Below the pieces are notes generated by a model, which ran no database searches, was not told the origin of the DNA, and worked only from the letters and a program-made list of their open reading frames with translations. Of a DNA stretch of 64,000 nucleotides, positions 23,857-34,804 are shown one piece after another (the first letter of the stretch is position 1; each line of letters starts with the position of its first letter). This stretch comes from Neelides folsomi. Taxonomy: Eukaryota; Arthropoda; Collembola; Neelipleona; Neelidae. The stretch is from NCBI GenBank assembly GCA_034687125.1, contig JAQGBZ010000125.1, forward strand, positions 1 through 64,000, written 5' to 3'. Made by a program: the position numbers and the translations under genes.

Positions 23857-25328
23857 ATGGCTAATAGAGAAAATGGGAATTCTCATGAACTGAGTCATCT
23901 TAATCCTGACAACAATGAATCGGTTCCTACTTCACCAACAGGAATGAAAAATTTCCGACAATTTTTATTAAGACTGTATCAGAAACAATCATTTTATAAA
24001 TATTGTGCCATATTCAGTTTTATACTTTTTCTACTTCTCCTAGTCACTGTTTTGCTAATTTATAATTATAATTTTATTATAATATTGAAACAAAAATTAC
24101 ATTGTCCAATGGATGAAACGAAGTTAGCAAAACGAAAGTAAGAAATTTAATTTTTTATATGAAACTTTTTTAATTTTTAGTATTATAAAGTTACATTACC
24201 ATTTTGTATAATGGGTCAATCCACGCAAAAGGTAAAATCAGGATATTGAAAAACCCTTGAGGTTCTCTCAATACGCCCCAAAGTTCTATACTTGTAACAC
24301 GTGACTTTTGTTTTTAGCCATACGCTAAAAACGTTCAACGATCCAAGTCACTATCAAATATGCATTATGTACAACTTTGTAGATATAGTATATTTGATAC
24401 TAATATACCACTTCCTCAACCTCAAGGGTTTTTCACTATCCCGATTTTACCTTCTGCGTGGATTGGCCCTAATGTTAATGCAAGAGCTTATATGTAAATT
24501 AGGTCGACATATGATTTAATTTACCTATACCTATTAGTCAAGATAGCAGAGATATCAATTCAATATCATATTACATACCTAAGGCGGAAAAATAGAAATT
24601 AATTTGCAATTTGATAAAATTTTCAGATCATGTTCCTTGGTTGATGATGGTCACAAATATCGTTATGATCAAATAACTGAAAAATGCTACCAAGTTGAGA
24701 GTCATGGACCTTGCGGGGAAAATATGTTATTTGCAGCTAAACAAAACGATCCTTATTTGGGTACTTGCCGCTGCAATAATCAAAATGGCAAACGGGCGCT
24801 TATCATGGACAATGAAAAGAGAAATTGTTATTACATTTTTGAAAAGGTTTATTAACCATTACTATGCTCTCAATTATAATTAAAAGAGAATTAATATTTT
24901 AAAAAAAACTAACATTCAATTTTTATTAGGGACCGTGTGCTGAAGGCGAATGGATCAATCTCGATGATGACAAAAAGTTAATTGAGCCGAGTTTGATTTG
25001 TGAAGAATCCTTTTGCCGAAATGAAACACATCCAAATCTTGTTCCTTTGCTAATTAAAGACGCAAATGGAAATGATGATTTTAAATGCGTTATTCTTGGA
25101 GAGAAATCCGAATATTGTCCCGTGCCCAATGAAGAATATGAAATTGAATTTACTTCGACATGTTTATTTCCTAAATGTGTTCAGAAAGTAAATGTTCAAC
25201 AAATTCCTACCCTTAAGGTTGGATTTTCTCCTGGATCAACGTTATTTGCAAAACCACCAGAAACACCTATTATTCCACCAGCATCTGGAAAACTTCCATC
25301 TAGACGTAAAGGAAAAGTAATTGGTTAA
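23857..25328 (+). CDS. Cys-rich type II membrane protein, paralog B
   Basis: Three exons: 23857-24137, 24627-24846, 24930-25328; 299 residues. Intron positions and phases are the same as in paralog A. The N-terminus (MANRENGNSHELSHLNPDNN) closely matches A (MANRHRLNSHEMIHLNPDNN), followed by one membrane segment and the 14-cysteine ectodomain (ITEKCYQVESHGPCGENM, CRCNNQNGKRALIMDNEK, GPCAEGEWINLD, CEESFCRNETHPN). It differs from A in lacking the cysteine before YRYD and gaining one in FTSTCLFPKC, so the total is unchanged. The last 53 coding bases are identical to those of A. Intron 1 is enlarged by a 257-bp MITE. Function unknown. Confidence 0.75.
24213..24469. mobile_element. 257-bp MITE in intron 1 of paralog B
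   Basis: GGGTCAATCCACGCAAAAGG at the left end pairs with CCTTCTGCGTGGATTGGCCC at the right end. The arms stay complementary for about 52 bases (to AACCCTTGAGGTT). TAAT precedes the left end and follows the right end, so a target duplication of TAAT, or of 3 bases within it, is likely. GGG/CCC ends with a short T/A-rich duplication suggest a PIF/Harbinger-type MITE; that class call is tentative. Confidence 0.75.
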
Positions 25329-25959
25329 ATTAAATTTATTTAAGTTTAACTTATGAAGATTTCCTACTTAATATAATTAATAAGGCAAATATTAAAGTGC
25401 TGAATTGAATTTATAAAACATAATGTTAGTAGCTCTGCTAAACCTTTATGAAAACAAAATTATTATAAATATATTATGCAAACTACACTAAATAATTAAT
25501 TTTTATGAAATAAATATCTTATCTTATTAAAAAAACTAGTAATTTATTGTCAATAATATTGATGAAACAATTTATACATAATAATTCAATTAACTTCAAA
25601 TCAATTTCCTAACATACTATTCCTAACACCTTTCCTTACTAAAGGATTTACTTCTTTATATTTAAGATTTAAAATAGTTACATGTAACATATGTACCTTA
25701 AAGACTTTTAAAAAAAATAAAAATTTATCGACCAACATTTGAACTTTATGAACAAAAATATTTTTAATTTTTTTCAAAGAAAATACTGTTAGTAGTATTA
25801 CATAATATTTATAATATTACTCTGCATATTATGCACCCTGCTCAATTAAAAGTATTTAATAGTTTTTTATAAGTAAATTGCAATTACTTAAACGAAATCA
25901 TCAATTTATAATTTGAATTCATATTCATATATGGTTGTTACATATTAAATTCATAAATT
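25329..25959. other. convergent 3' spacer, nothing supported
   Basis: AT-rich DNA between the 3' end of paralog B (plus strand) and the 3' end of the PRC1-like gene (minus strand). No exon or repeat stands out. Confidence 0.55.
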
Positions 25960-28900
25960 TTAGTCTAACTTATATTTGTCAAATTTGGGATTGAAAGGCG
26001 TATTGGGCCAAATTGGGTGATGTCCTTTATTTTTCTTTCTTCCGCCAATCGCATACAATTCGAGCTCTCTTCGCGATAGTCCATAAGATGAAAGATTTTC
26101 TAAAATGATCTCGTGAAAGCGTCTTTTCAGATCCATCGGTTTCTTATCAGGAAATCCCTATCAGACAAATTCGACAGAGTATAAAAATACAGATATAAAA
26201 AACTGCATTAAAAATTCCCAGTGTAAAATAAAAACTCACCAAACAATTTCTGCTCATTTCTTCCCAAATTGTACATTCATTTGTATAACCGTGCCACTTG
26301 GAGGCTCCAATGATTTTGAGCATTTTGAAGTCATCCTTCCAGTTGAAATTTCTTTTTCGTCCTTTGCCAAATCTTAAATATTCAAATAAAAAATGCTAAA
26401 GGCATATTGCATAACTATTCAAATATATTAAATACGCACAGATTTAACTATACAATATTTACAGGTATAGGTAAATACCCCGTTGGATCATTATCAATTA
26501 TTGGCGTAACTTCAGAAATTTCATCCTCCGAATCGCTCTCATTTTCTCTTCTTGTGCATCTTGGTCTTGCACTGTTAAGTGAATTCATCTGCCCAAAAGT
26601 TCGTCTGGTTACGCTTACTTGAGGGACTGAATAGTTAGAAGGATTTGTATAGAATTTCTTTTTGGGTAAAGGAGCAGTTAAATTTTGAACTGCTATAATT
26701 TCGATTTCATCAGGGTCATGGGCGTTTCGGCGTCTCTGGATAAAATTCAGTATTTTGTTTAATTATATTTTTAATTATGAAAAGTATATATATATATATA
26801 TATATATATTATTATTATTATTGTTAATTAATGTAGTTTAGACTAAATTAAATTTATTTGTAAATATACAATACCTTGCGATTCTTTGCGTTTTCAAGTT
26901 TATTCTTAAATGAAATATTTTCTTGTTCGATCATTTCATCAATTGGTTGGCCGTGGACTTTCCCATTCCATTTCTTCAATGTTTCTTCATCTTTTTTTAT
27001 CGCATTTTTTAAATCCCATTTCATGAATTCATCATCATAATTTTCAGTGCCACTAGTAACTTGTCGGACTGACTTTTGCTCCAAATCCAAAAGAGTTTCA
27101 CGATCTTTCCATCGTTTATGAATCTAAATATACAAAATATAAAAATTATTTAAAATTAAAAAAACTAAAACATTACAAATACCATATTTGTACATATGTA
27201 TTGTGTCCACGTTTTTCCTTGATACCTAAACCACCTCACATTTTCTGACCCATTTTACATACATGTAAATTTCAATTTCACTCAATGAAACTAATTATAA
27301 TATATAAATACAAAAGGCGTTCCGCTGCTATAAACTCAAATTTTTAACAGCGCTTTATTAAGATTCTACAAGATTAAATGTCACGAATATTTTCAATATG
27401 TCTCCCCATCTTATCCACCACCTTCTTGCTTCATTTTTGCCATGCTGAAAAAAATCTACCGAGTCTTGGAGAGATCGAGTATTCGACCAATTTGACTATT
27501 AGCGATTGTTAAGATGTATTGACTCTTTCTCGTTCATTTTCGAGCAATTTTGCAGTGTGTTCCTTCATGGAAAGTTAAGGGATAGAATTTGATGATCTCT
27601 GGCTTCATTCTCCTCATTCTTTCCATAAGGGAACATACTGCAAAACTGCTGGAAAATGAACGAGGAAGAAACAGCGATTACGTCTCAACAATCGAGAATT
27701 GACAAATAGTGGAATAATCGAAAACTCTAATTCGCCAAGACTCGGAAGATTTTTTCAGAATAGCAAAAATGATGCAAGTAGGTAGTTGATAAGATGGAGA
27801 GACATATTGAAAATATTGCGACATTCTAATCTAAATAAAACGCTGTTTAAAATTTGAGTTTATAGCAGTGGAACGCCTTTTGTATTACCACAAACATGGA
27901 GTATATCATTAATACTGTGTATAATATTATATTATATATTTGTATATTATATATGTATGTATGATACATATTATATATATATATATATATATGTAATGTA
28001 AATGTAAATGTATAATATGTAACATATTTATGTATACATGTACAACATAACATATATGTGTATGATACATCTGATATATTATATGTAGTATATATAATAT
28101 ACGTAATGAAGGATACATTAATATTATATATGTGAATAGGGATACATGTATCATAATATATTATATTAATACAATAGACATATCTATGTTATATACAATA
28201 GACATATTTATAAATTTAATTTGATATTTTAACACTTTGCGATCATTGGTTGTTGCATATGTATATTACATTGACCAAATTCCACCAGATTTGAAGTATG
28301 GGTTTAGGTATCAAGAAAAAACGTGAACACAATCACAATACCATATATGTCCTGTACTTTAGAATAATCGTTAATTTGTTAGATATCAAGTATAAATATT
28401 TAAAATTGGAATAATGGTGAGTATAGCTTACTAGTTCGATCATTTCTTTGTGGTCTTCATGGTATTTTTTCAATTTCAAAATTTCGACTTGCAGACGATT
28501 GAGTGTTTCTTCACTTGAAACTTCGGGTTTCTTCGTCTTTTCCGAAATTAGCAAATAAGTCTTGTAGTTGTTAATCTTCGTAACAGCATTTGCCACGAGT
28601 GTTTCAATATTGTCTCGCCTTCTTTCAAGAAGTTGAGCAGCTTTGGATTTCAATAACTTGATAGTGTCACCAGAAATCCCCATTGGGAGTTTACATGGAG
28701 GATCTCCGAAGCTTCGAGTGAGACTTTCAATTTCTCCACAGAGCTCTTGACGTTCCGCCTCAGCTAACAAAACTTTGTCTTCCAATGAATCGATGAAATC
28801 CTTAAGAAGTAAAACATATTTAAATATTTTTATTTAACATTCATATGAAAAAATTGATCGAAATTAAAAATAAGTATTTACTGTTAGTTCTTCAATGAGA

Positions 28901-29454
28901 TTTTTGCTCAAAATGTCCTCAAAGTAAAGAATGAATCGTTCATGGTCTGTTGAAGGAGAGATTTTAAGTGTTTCCAGCAAGTCGGTTGCTTTTTTCCTCA
29001 AATCCTCCACTTTTTTTGTGCGAAATGCCTTTTCCTTTTTCATCATTTCAATGAAATCCATGAGACGAGAAATAACATCATTACATGGAAAAATTTCACG
29101 AGATTCGACAGTCTAGTAATTTATAAAAAAAGTTAATTCGTAATTTAATTTGGTAATTATATAGTTGTTTTTAAGTTATATAAATTATCACATTATCAGA
29201 ATTGAATGATAAAAAGTAAAAAAAAATTGATTTAAAAAACTCACTGGGAATGTTGGAGGAGTCTCATTGATTTGCAAACCAATATTTTTCGCTTCTTCGT
29301 TGAGTTTGACAAACAATCGAAAAGTTTCGTCTTCAGGCTGCATATGTCGTCGAAGTTGATTTAATTCTTTTTCCAATCTTATAAGTTCTTCCATTGCCTT
29401 TTGGTTTTCTTTTGAATTATTCACTGCAAAATATGAATTTCCACGTTTGTCCAT
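25960..29454 (-). CDS. divergent PRC1/Ase1/MAP65-like protein with Myb-like tail
   Basis: Seven exons: 29454-29245, 29112-28882, 28800-28432, 27123-26875, 26735-26479, 26372-26240, 26157-25960; 1647 bases, 548 residues, phases consistent. Known of the family: dimeric bundlers of antiparallel microtubules in the spindle midzone. The order of elements follows PRC1: N-terminal coiled coil with RLMDFIEMMKKEKAFRTKKV (compare the human HIKELLDMM segment), a long middle coiled coil, then LQVEILKLKKYHEDHKEM followed by KRWKDRETLLDLEQKS, which align with the PRC1 spectrin-like domain. The conserved NRGG segment there is not recognisable. Residues from about 425 on are basic and disordered, then FNWKDDFKMLKIIG...IWEEMSRNCLG...DLKRRFHEIIL resembles a Myb/SANT three-helix module, unusual for PRC1. 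Intron 3 (27124-28431) is enlarged by nested transposons. Confidence 0.7.
27200..28333. mobile_element. outer inverted-repeat element in intron 3
   Basis: ATTGTGTCCACGTTTTTCCT at the left end pairs with a string at 28300-28333 ending AACGTGAACACAAT. The arms match for about 34 bases (to GATACCTAAACC) with a few differences. The span is 1134 bases, of which 572 are a second, nested element. The interior also carries a 300-base TA-rich low-complexity block (about 27900-28220). I could not find a clear target-site duplication. Confidence 0.55.
27311..27882. mobile_element. 572-bp MITE nested inside outer element
   Basis: CAAAAGGCGTTCCGCTGCTA at the left end mirrors TAGCAGTGGAACGCCTTTTG at the right end, and TA flanks both sides. 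Inverted similarity continues for well over 150 bases per arm (for example AATATTTTCAATATGTCTC against GAGACATATTGAAAATATT). It is a Tc1/mariner-type foldback element without a transposase frame, inserted into an older element within the PRC1-like gene's intron 3. Confidence 0.8.
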
Positions 29455-30273
29455 TTTGAATATGTCGCACAATTTAACTTAAAAGCTATTATTCAAAAAT
29501 GAGAATATAGCAAAATATTTGCATTATCTTTGAACTTTGAAGCACCAAAATCTAAATAAACATTAATAAATCCTAATTAATTATTTTTTACGCCATGAAT
29601 TGTGGCCGTTGGGTTGTTGTGTTATTTTGAATTCTGACTCAACATGTCGATGGTGTTTTTTTTAACCCTTCTTGTTTATTTTTAAATCCCATTTAGGTAT
29701 ATAAATATTGATATAGCTTTGTTTAACAAAAGTTCAGATAAAGAAGCTTATGGAGGATTTTCCCATGAATATAAATACACTGTAAAGGATAAGTACATTA
29801 GTAGATATATTAACCTATTGCAATAGCCATCAAGTTATATAGTCTGTCTACTTTTTACAGGTGTGGTATGCCTTTTTATTGTTTTTACATTTGTCTATAA
29901 ATACTTATAAATAGCCCTGCAGGGTAGCTGAAATATATATGGCAAATTGTGACTGCGTTTCCTTTGGTCTTTTAAGATAAACCAGAACCGTTTCGAGGAA
30001 ACCAAAAATAATTTCTATTCAATATTATTTCACAGTCTAATAATACTTGAAATTGCACAATAGTATTTAATTTAACCCCTTGTGTTGTTAGTGGTTAATT
30101 AAATGATAAATTCACAATATAATTAAATTAATTGTTTGCCATAAAATCCAAAATTATTTATCAGTATGAAACCATACATAATATATTATACTACTTATAT
30201 TTAGCTCGATGTTGATATTTTCAGTATTAATAAATTGAGTTAAAGTGAATTATATATATTTAAGTAATTAACA
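29455..30273. other. divergent upstream region
   Basis: This lies between the start of the PRC1-like gene (minus) and the start of the methuselah-like receptor (plus), so it should hold both promoters. I see no exon, repeat or RNA gene in it. Confidence 0.5.
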
Positions 30274-33200
30274 ATGAATATTTTAATTGTTATAATTACC
30301 TTGTTAAATTTTTATAAAGCTTCCACTGACAGTATTTTTATTCAACTTTATAATGTAAATGTTACCAAATGCTGCAAAAAAGATGAAGTTATATCAAATG
30401 GAATTTGTTTTGATCAAAGAAAATTTAACGAATCAATTGAAAAATTTATTCAACAATTCAACATGATTCAAATGTAAAATATATTTTATAAAAAAGAATT
30501 TTTATTTGTATAATTGAATAAGCATGCTATATATATATATCTACTATATATACCTACATATTATATATAGTATTTGTAATATATACCTAACATATATAAT
30601 AAAAATATTTCCAACATTGTAAATTAAAAAGATCATTTATTATTTTGAATTAAAAATTTTAATTAAGGCAATAATTATCAATTATCACTGTGACTTTATA
30701 GAGTTGATGATAATGTTCCAATGTTTGAATTAAAAAATATCTCAACCGATGATACAGTTTTTATTCAACTTTATAGTCCTGAAGATGAGATAAATGGATA
30801 CAGTATGTTCAATTTTAAATTGGACACGAATAAAAATATTCAAATTGATCCAGAAACAATAATATATCCAAAATCTCATTATTGCTTTGAATGCAGGTTA
30901 TAAAGTATTAAAATTTTAAACTTATTTTGAATAAATTGACACTATTTTATACTAATATCTCAAATTAATTTTTACTTTTTTTAATTAAATTCAGTTATAA
31001 TTCTGAAGACCTATTGAAAATAGCCATATATATTTATAAAGAAAAAAGTCCCACTGTTATTAGACGTTGTACTGAGCTTTTATTTTCCATTGATCGCCTT
31101 GATGAAAAAATGGTTCCGATATTTGACCCTCAAGGGGAACCATTTACACTCACACTTTATAAAAACTCCAAAGAAAAGGGAAACGTTTCTGAAAATATAA
31201 TACAAAAAACATTGGGTTTATCCACACCACTTGAATGTAAAAGTAGATTTATCACGAACAAAGATCATGAGTAAGAATTAAAATTAATTTTCAACTTTTA
31301 TTTTAAGAAAAATATCTACGTATATGACTATTAGTTACAATTTTCAATAAATAAATAATTGCGCTAAAAATCATTAACATACTAATTATTTATTAGTTTT
31401 GAATTTGTAATTCTTGAAAATGGAGCTTTGTATATTGCCAACGTTCAAACAGGACAATTTCAAGTGTTTGATAAAAAAGAGAATTATTGCTTTGATCGAA
31501 TAAAATCAAATAAAAGTGAAGAATCTGAAAATCAAATTAAATGTTCGAAATCAAATGATAATCTCGTTCTGATGATTTGTGAGAATAATTATTTGGCGTT
31601 TATATCTGATTATGATAAAGCGGCAGAACAGGATTGGGTAACAAAATACAATTTTTTTTCAGTTTTTTCAATAATATCAGTGGTGTAAAAAATTTTGGAT
31701 TTTTTAGTTGAACAGGATAATTTGGTACACAAGTTACGCCATAAGTATAATATTCTATTTCCTGGCAGTTGTTTTCCTCCTAATGAAAAAAGGAAATATT
31801 CATATGTGGTCAATCATTGCCCATGTGGTTTCAATTATCTTGACGACCATATTCCATTTTATCGGTTTATCACTCTCTCAAACGTCAAGAAAGGAAAATA
31901 ATTCTGAAGACGTTATATGCTTAATGAATGGTATGTCAAATTTAAGTATTATAATTTGATTTTTTAACAAAGAAGAAATTTTCAATATGCGCGTAATAAA
32001 TTATTTGTTTAATTGATAAATTATTTTTAGGAATTTTAGCCCATTTTTTCTTAATCTTTTCATTTTCTTGGCTCTCAATAATAAACTTTGATTTATGGAG
32101 AACTTTCACGTAATAAAAACAATAAATAATCTCATAGCATTTATAATAAAACTTCCTCATTGAATTTTGATTTTAAAATTATTATTATTTCTTTATCACT
32201 TAAATATTAAAAATATAAAAATATCGTTGCTTATTAAATTTTCATTCTGACTGAATAGATATTTGAAAATGAAAATGTTTAGGAAAGACGAAATAAAAAT
32301 GTTTGTGAAATATTGCGTCTGTGCTTTCGTTCTGCCACTAATTATTGTGGGAATTTCTGTTATTCTACATTATGAGACAAGGTAGTCATTTTAAATGACA
32401 TTTTTAATTTTTATTTCTAAACTTATGAATAAATAATTTAACATCATTGGATAAAATGGACTGAAACATTTTTACGAAAACTAAATTAGGAAAGAATGCT
32501 GGTTTAAAGTGTGGGATTCTGAAGATCCTTTATATAAAAAGCCAGATGAAATAATTGGTCCAGAATATTCTGACAATTGTTTTATTTCTTGGAAAAGTAA
32601 ATTTTATTATGAAGGGATTCCGATTTTTATATTCGTTGTTTTTAATCTCATCTCGCTGTGTGCTCTTTGGCGAAAAATTCTTTCAATGGATAATAGTACT
32701 CGATTTGTCAAAAAGAAAAATATGAAAAAGAGGTAAATTTATTATTACAAAAATTACAATACCTTTGATTGGGACATTATTATATATAGTATAGTATCTA
32801 CATAAGTATATTACCTATATATATTCGTATATGATTAAAACAATTTTTTAATGAATATATTTTCTTTGTACAGAGTTAATTTATTTTTCAAAATATTTAT
32901 AACTGTTGGTGCTTTTTATACTTTTGAATACATTTTGAATATTATTTCAACATTTGCATTCAATCATTTTACGCTCCTTATTGGACAGCAAGTCATTTTT
33001 ACATTCCAATCAATTGCATTTTTTGCAATTTTTGTATGCAAAAAAGATACGAAAATTATGCTTCAAGGAAAATTTGGTAAAATCTTTGGTAAGATTTTTA
33101 ATGATTTTACCAAACTTAAAATTAGAGAATACTTAATCATATTCTATTTTTATTAAATGTTGTTCTTGGTAAAGGCATAGTATATCTGTACATTGTACTA

Positions 33201-33480
33201 TTGTCATTTATTTCTTTTTATATTTATTTATAAATAAGTAATTATTATTATAATTAATTATTATAATTAATTATTATAATTATCTCATAATCCCTCCTTA
33301 TCCACCTTTTATTAATGAAGATTCATTAGAATATATTCATTAGTGATTTTATATTAATATTTAGCATTTTGTTTAATTTCAGGTTCATTTAAACCTTTTA
33401 AAAGTACAGGAACCGACATGTCATCAATTCAACGAAAGTCAAGCGTCACAAGATCGTCGAGTGCAATGACTAATTTATAG
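30274..33480 (+). CDS. methuselah-like secretin-family GPCR
   Basis: Ten exons: 30274-30473, 30702-30896, 30995-31270, 31397-31637, 31708-31930, 32031-32109, 32259-32381, 32490-32732, 32874-33088, 33383-33480; 1893 bases, 630 residues, phases consistent. It has a signal peptide (MNILIVIITLLNFYKAS), a cysteine-bearing ectodomain of about 290 residues, then seven membrane segments: IIWYTSYAISIIFYFLAVVF, MWSIIAHVVSIILTTIFHFI, a TM3 with the family's FSWLSIINFDLWRTF, VKYCVCAFVLPLIIVGISVI, GIPIFIFVVFNLISLCALW, FFKIFITVGAFYTFEYILNI and IGQQVIFTFQSIAFFAIFVC. The C-terminus is a short Ser/Lys-rich tail. The W-x5-FD-x-W TM3 pattern is the methuselah signature. Exon 9 could instead end at 33076 (four residues fewer); I chose GTAAG at 33089. 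Ligand and role cannot be read from sequence. Confidence 0.82.
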
Positions 33481-34032
33481 TTATAATAGAAATCCATAAT
33501 TTTATCAGTATAACTAGTCCATACTACCATACATACATACATATAGACTATGTACAGCACGTTTACTTTATAGTGTTCTTTTTTAAATTCCTAATACTAC
33601 TACTATAATACTGCTTCCTTAGTTATTAGGACACTACAAAGTAAATTGTCTGTATAAGTAGGTAGGTGATATACTCTAGGTATACGTATACTGATTACGT
33701 GATTAATTTAGTATTGTCCTTAATGGTGTTAAAATATATTATAGATATATCTGTATTTGTATAAAGCTTTAACTTGTTTCAAAATTTCTTAATGTTAATT
33801 TTCTAATAAATATTACAATTACTAATTAACTAATGATCATTACAAATAAAAAATGCATAAATATCACTCTCACTATTAAGTTTAATCCAATATTCATAAA
33901 CACATTATAAATATGCCAGTAGCCCTTATCCATACACGGTCAAAATAAAGACAATTTCTAAAACAAGCATCTCAATTGAAACCAGCTCGCAAAATTCTAA
34001 TTTAAAACATTAAAATAATATTTATTTAAAAA
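33481..34032. other. receptor 3' flank with one small MITE
   Basis: No exon is supported. It holds the 98-bp element at 33555-33652. The tail of the preceding receptor gene's last intron (33238-33285) also has an AATTATTATAATT-type tandem repeat. Confidence 0.5.
33555..33652. mobile_element. 98-bp MITE, same family as 12033
   Basis: It begins CAGCACGTTTACTTTATAGT and ends with ACTACAAAGTAAATTGTCTG, and TA flanks both sides. The first 45 bases match the element at 12033-12098 almost base for base (GTGTTCTTTTTTAAATTCCT shared), showing two independent insertions 21 kb apart. Confidence 0.7.
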
Positions 34033-34178
34033 ATGAAGGTTACGGTGTCCTACTCAATTCTAGTAGCTATAAACATTTTTGCAAAATCCTATATCATTTC
34101 TTTACAAACAAACAATTCCTTTCCAACATTCTCACCGGTCTCCAAAGACAGTCCCTTAAATACCAAATTAAAACTTAG
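34033..34178 (+). CDS. orphan signal-peptide exon (possible gene start)
   Basis: An ATG after an A-rich run opens a 48-codon frame with a signal-peptide-like start (MKVTVSYSILVAINIFAKS), then a Ser/Thr/Pro/Asn-rich stretch (NNSFPTFSPVSKDSPLNT). It ends at a good donor (ACTTAG|GTATGG). I could not find a matching downstream exon before the next gene at 34805. It is either the first exon of a short secreted-protein gene, a degraded copy of a receptor first exon, or chance. Confidence 0.25.
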
Positions 34179-34804
34179 GTATGGAATGCATATATATGTC
34201 TTTTATTAATATTATTTTTTACTATGCCTAGATTTTTAGGTATTTTTTAATTGTTATTTTTACCAACATATTAAGTGAATATAAAACTAATTAAATCAAT
34301 TAAAAATAGTTAGTAAATCTTAATATATCGGTCTTTTCAAGTGGAGTAGAAGTATAGTTAATTTTTGTATCTGTGTATCTTTGTCACCCCTGCTGTTAAT
34401 ATTATTTTTACCTATCGCTTATTTAGATTAGAAGCGATTGACATCCTCCACGTGACGATAGTTAATTGTATAAACAATTGTCTATCTTTAATACCAAGAA
34501 GGCCAAAGCCAAAAGATAAACAATGATAAACCTAAACAAATGCAATATGTATATTTTTTAAATTCCTTTCCAACTTCATTCAACATCAACCCTTGATATG
34601 ATTTTAAACCACATTTTACGATACTGCATTAATTGCAAAAATAACCGTCTCTAATTTTTAAAGTTTAGAAATTTGTTGCATTTGATTAATTTATTGAGAT
34701 TTTTCTATTTAGTAGAATTTTTAAGTTCTGATTCAGAAGTTCTAATTTAAATTATAACCTAAAAATTTACACATTAAAATAAAACGTTAAATATTTTTAG
34801 TAAA
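34179..34804. other. upstream region of paralog C
   Basis: AT-rich DNA with no exon I can support. It should contain the promoter of the gene starting at 34805. I do not see the TCATTGGAATAA block shared upstream of paralogs A and B. Confidence 0.45.

Noticed and set aside
27900-28220. TA-rich frames of 68-75 codons with Tyr/Ile runs
   Set aside because: Low-complexity TA satellite inside a transposon-bearing intron.
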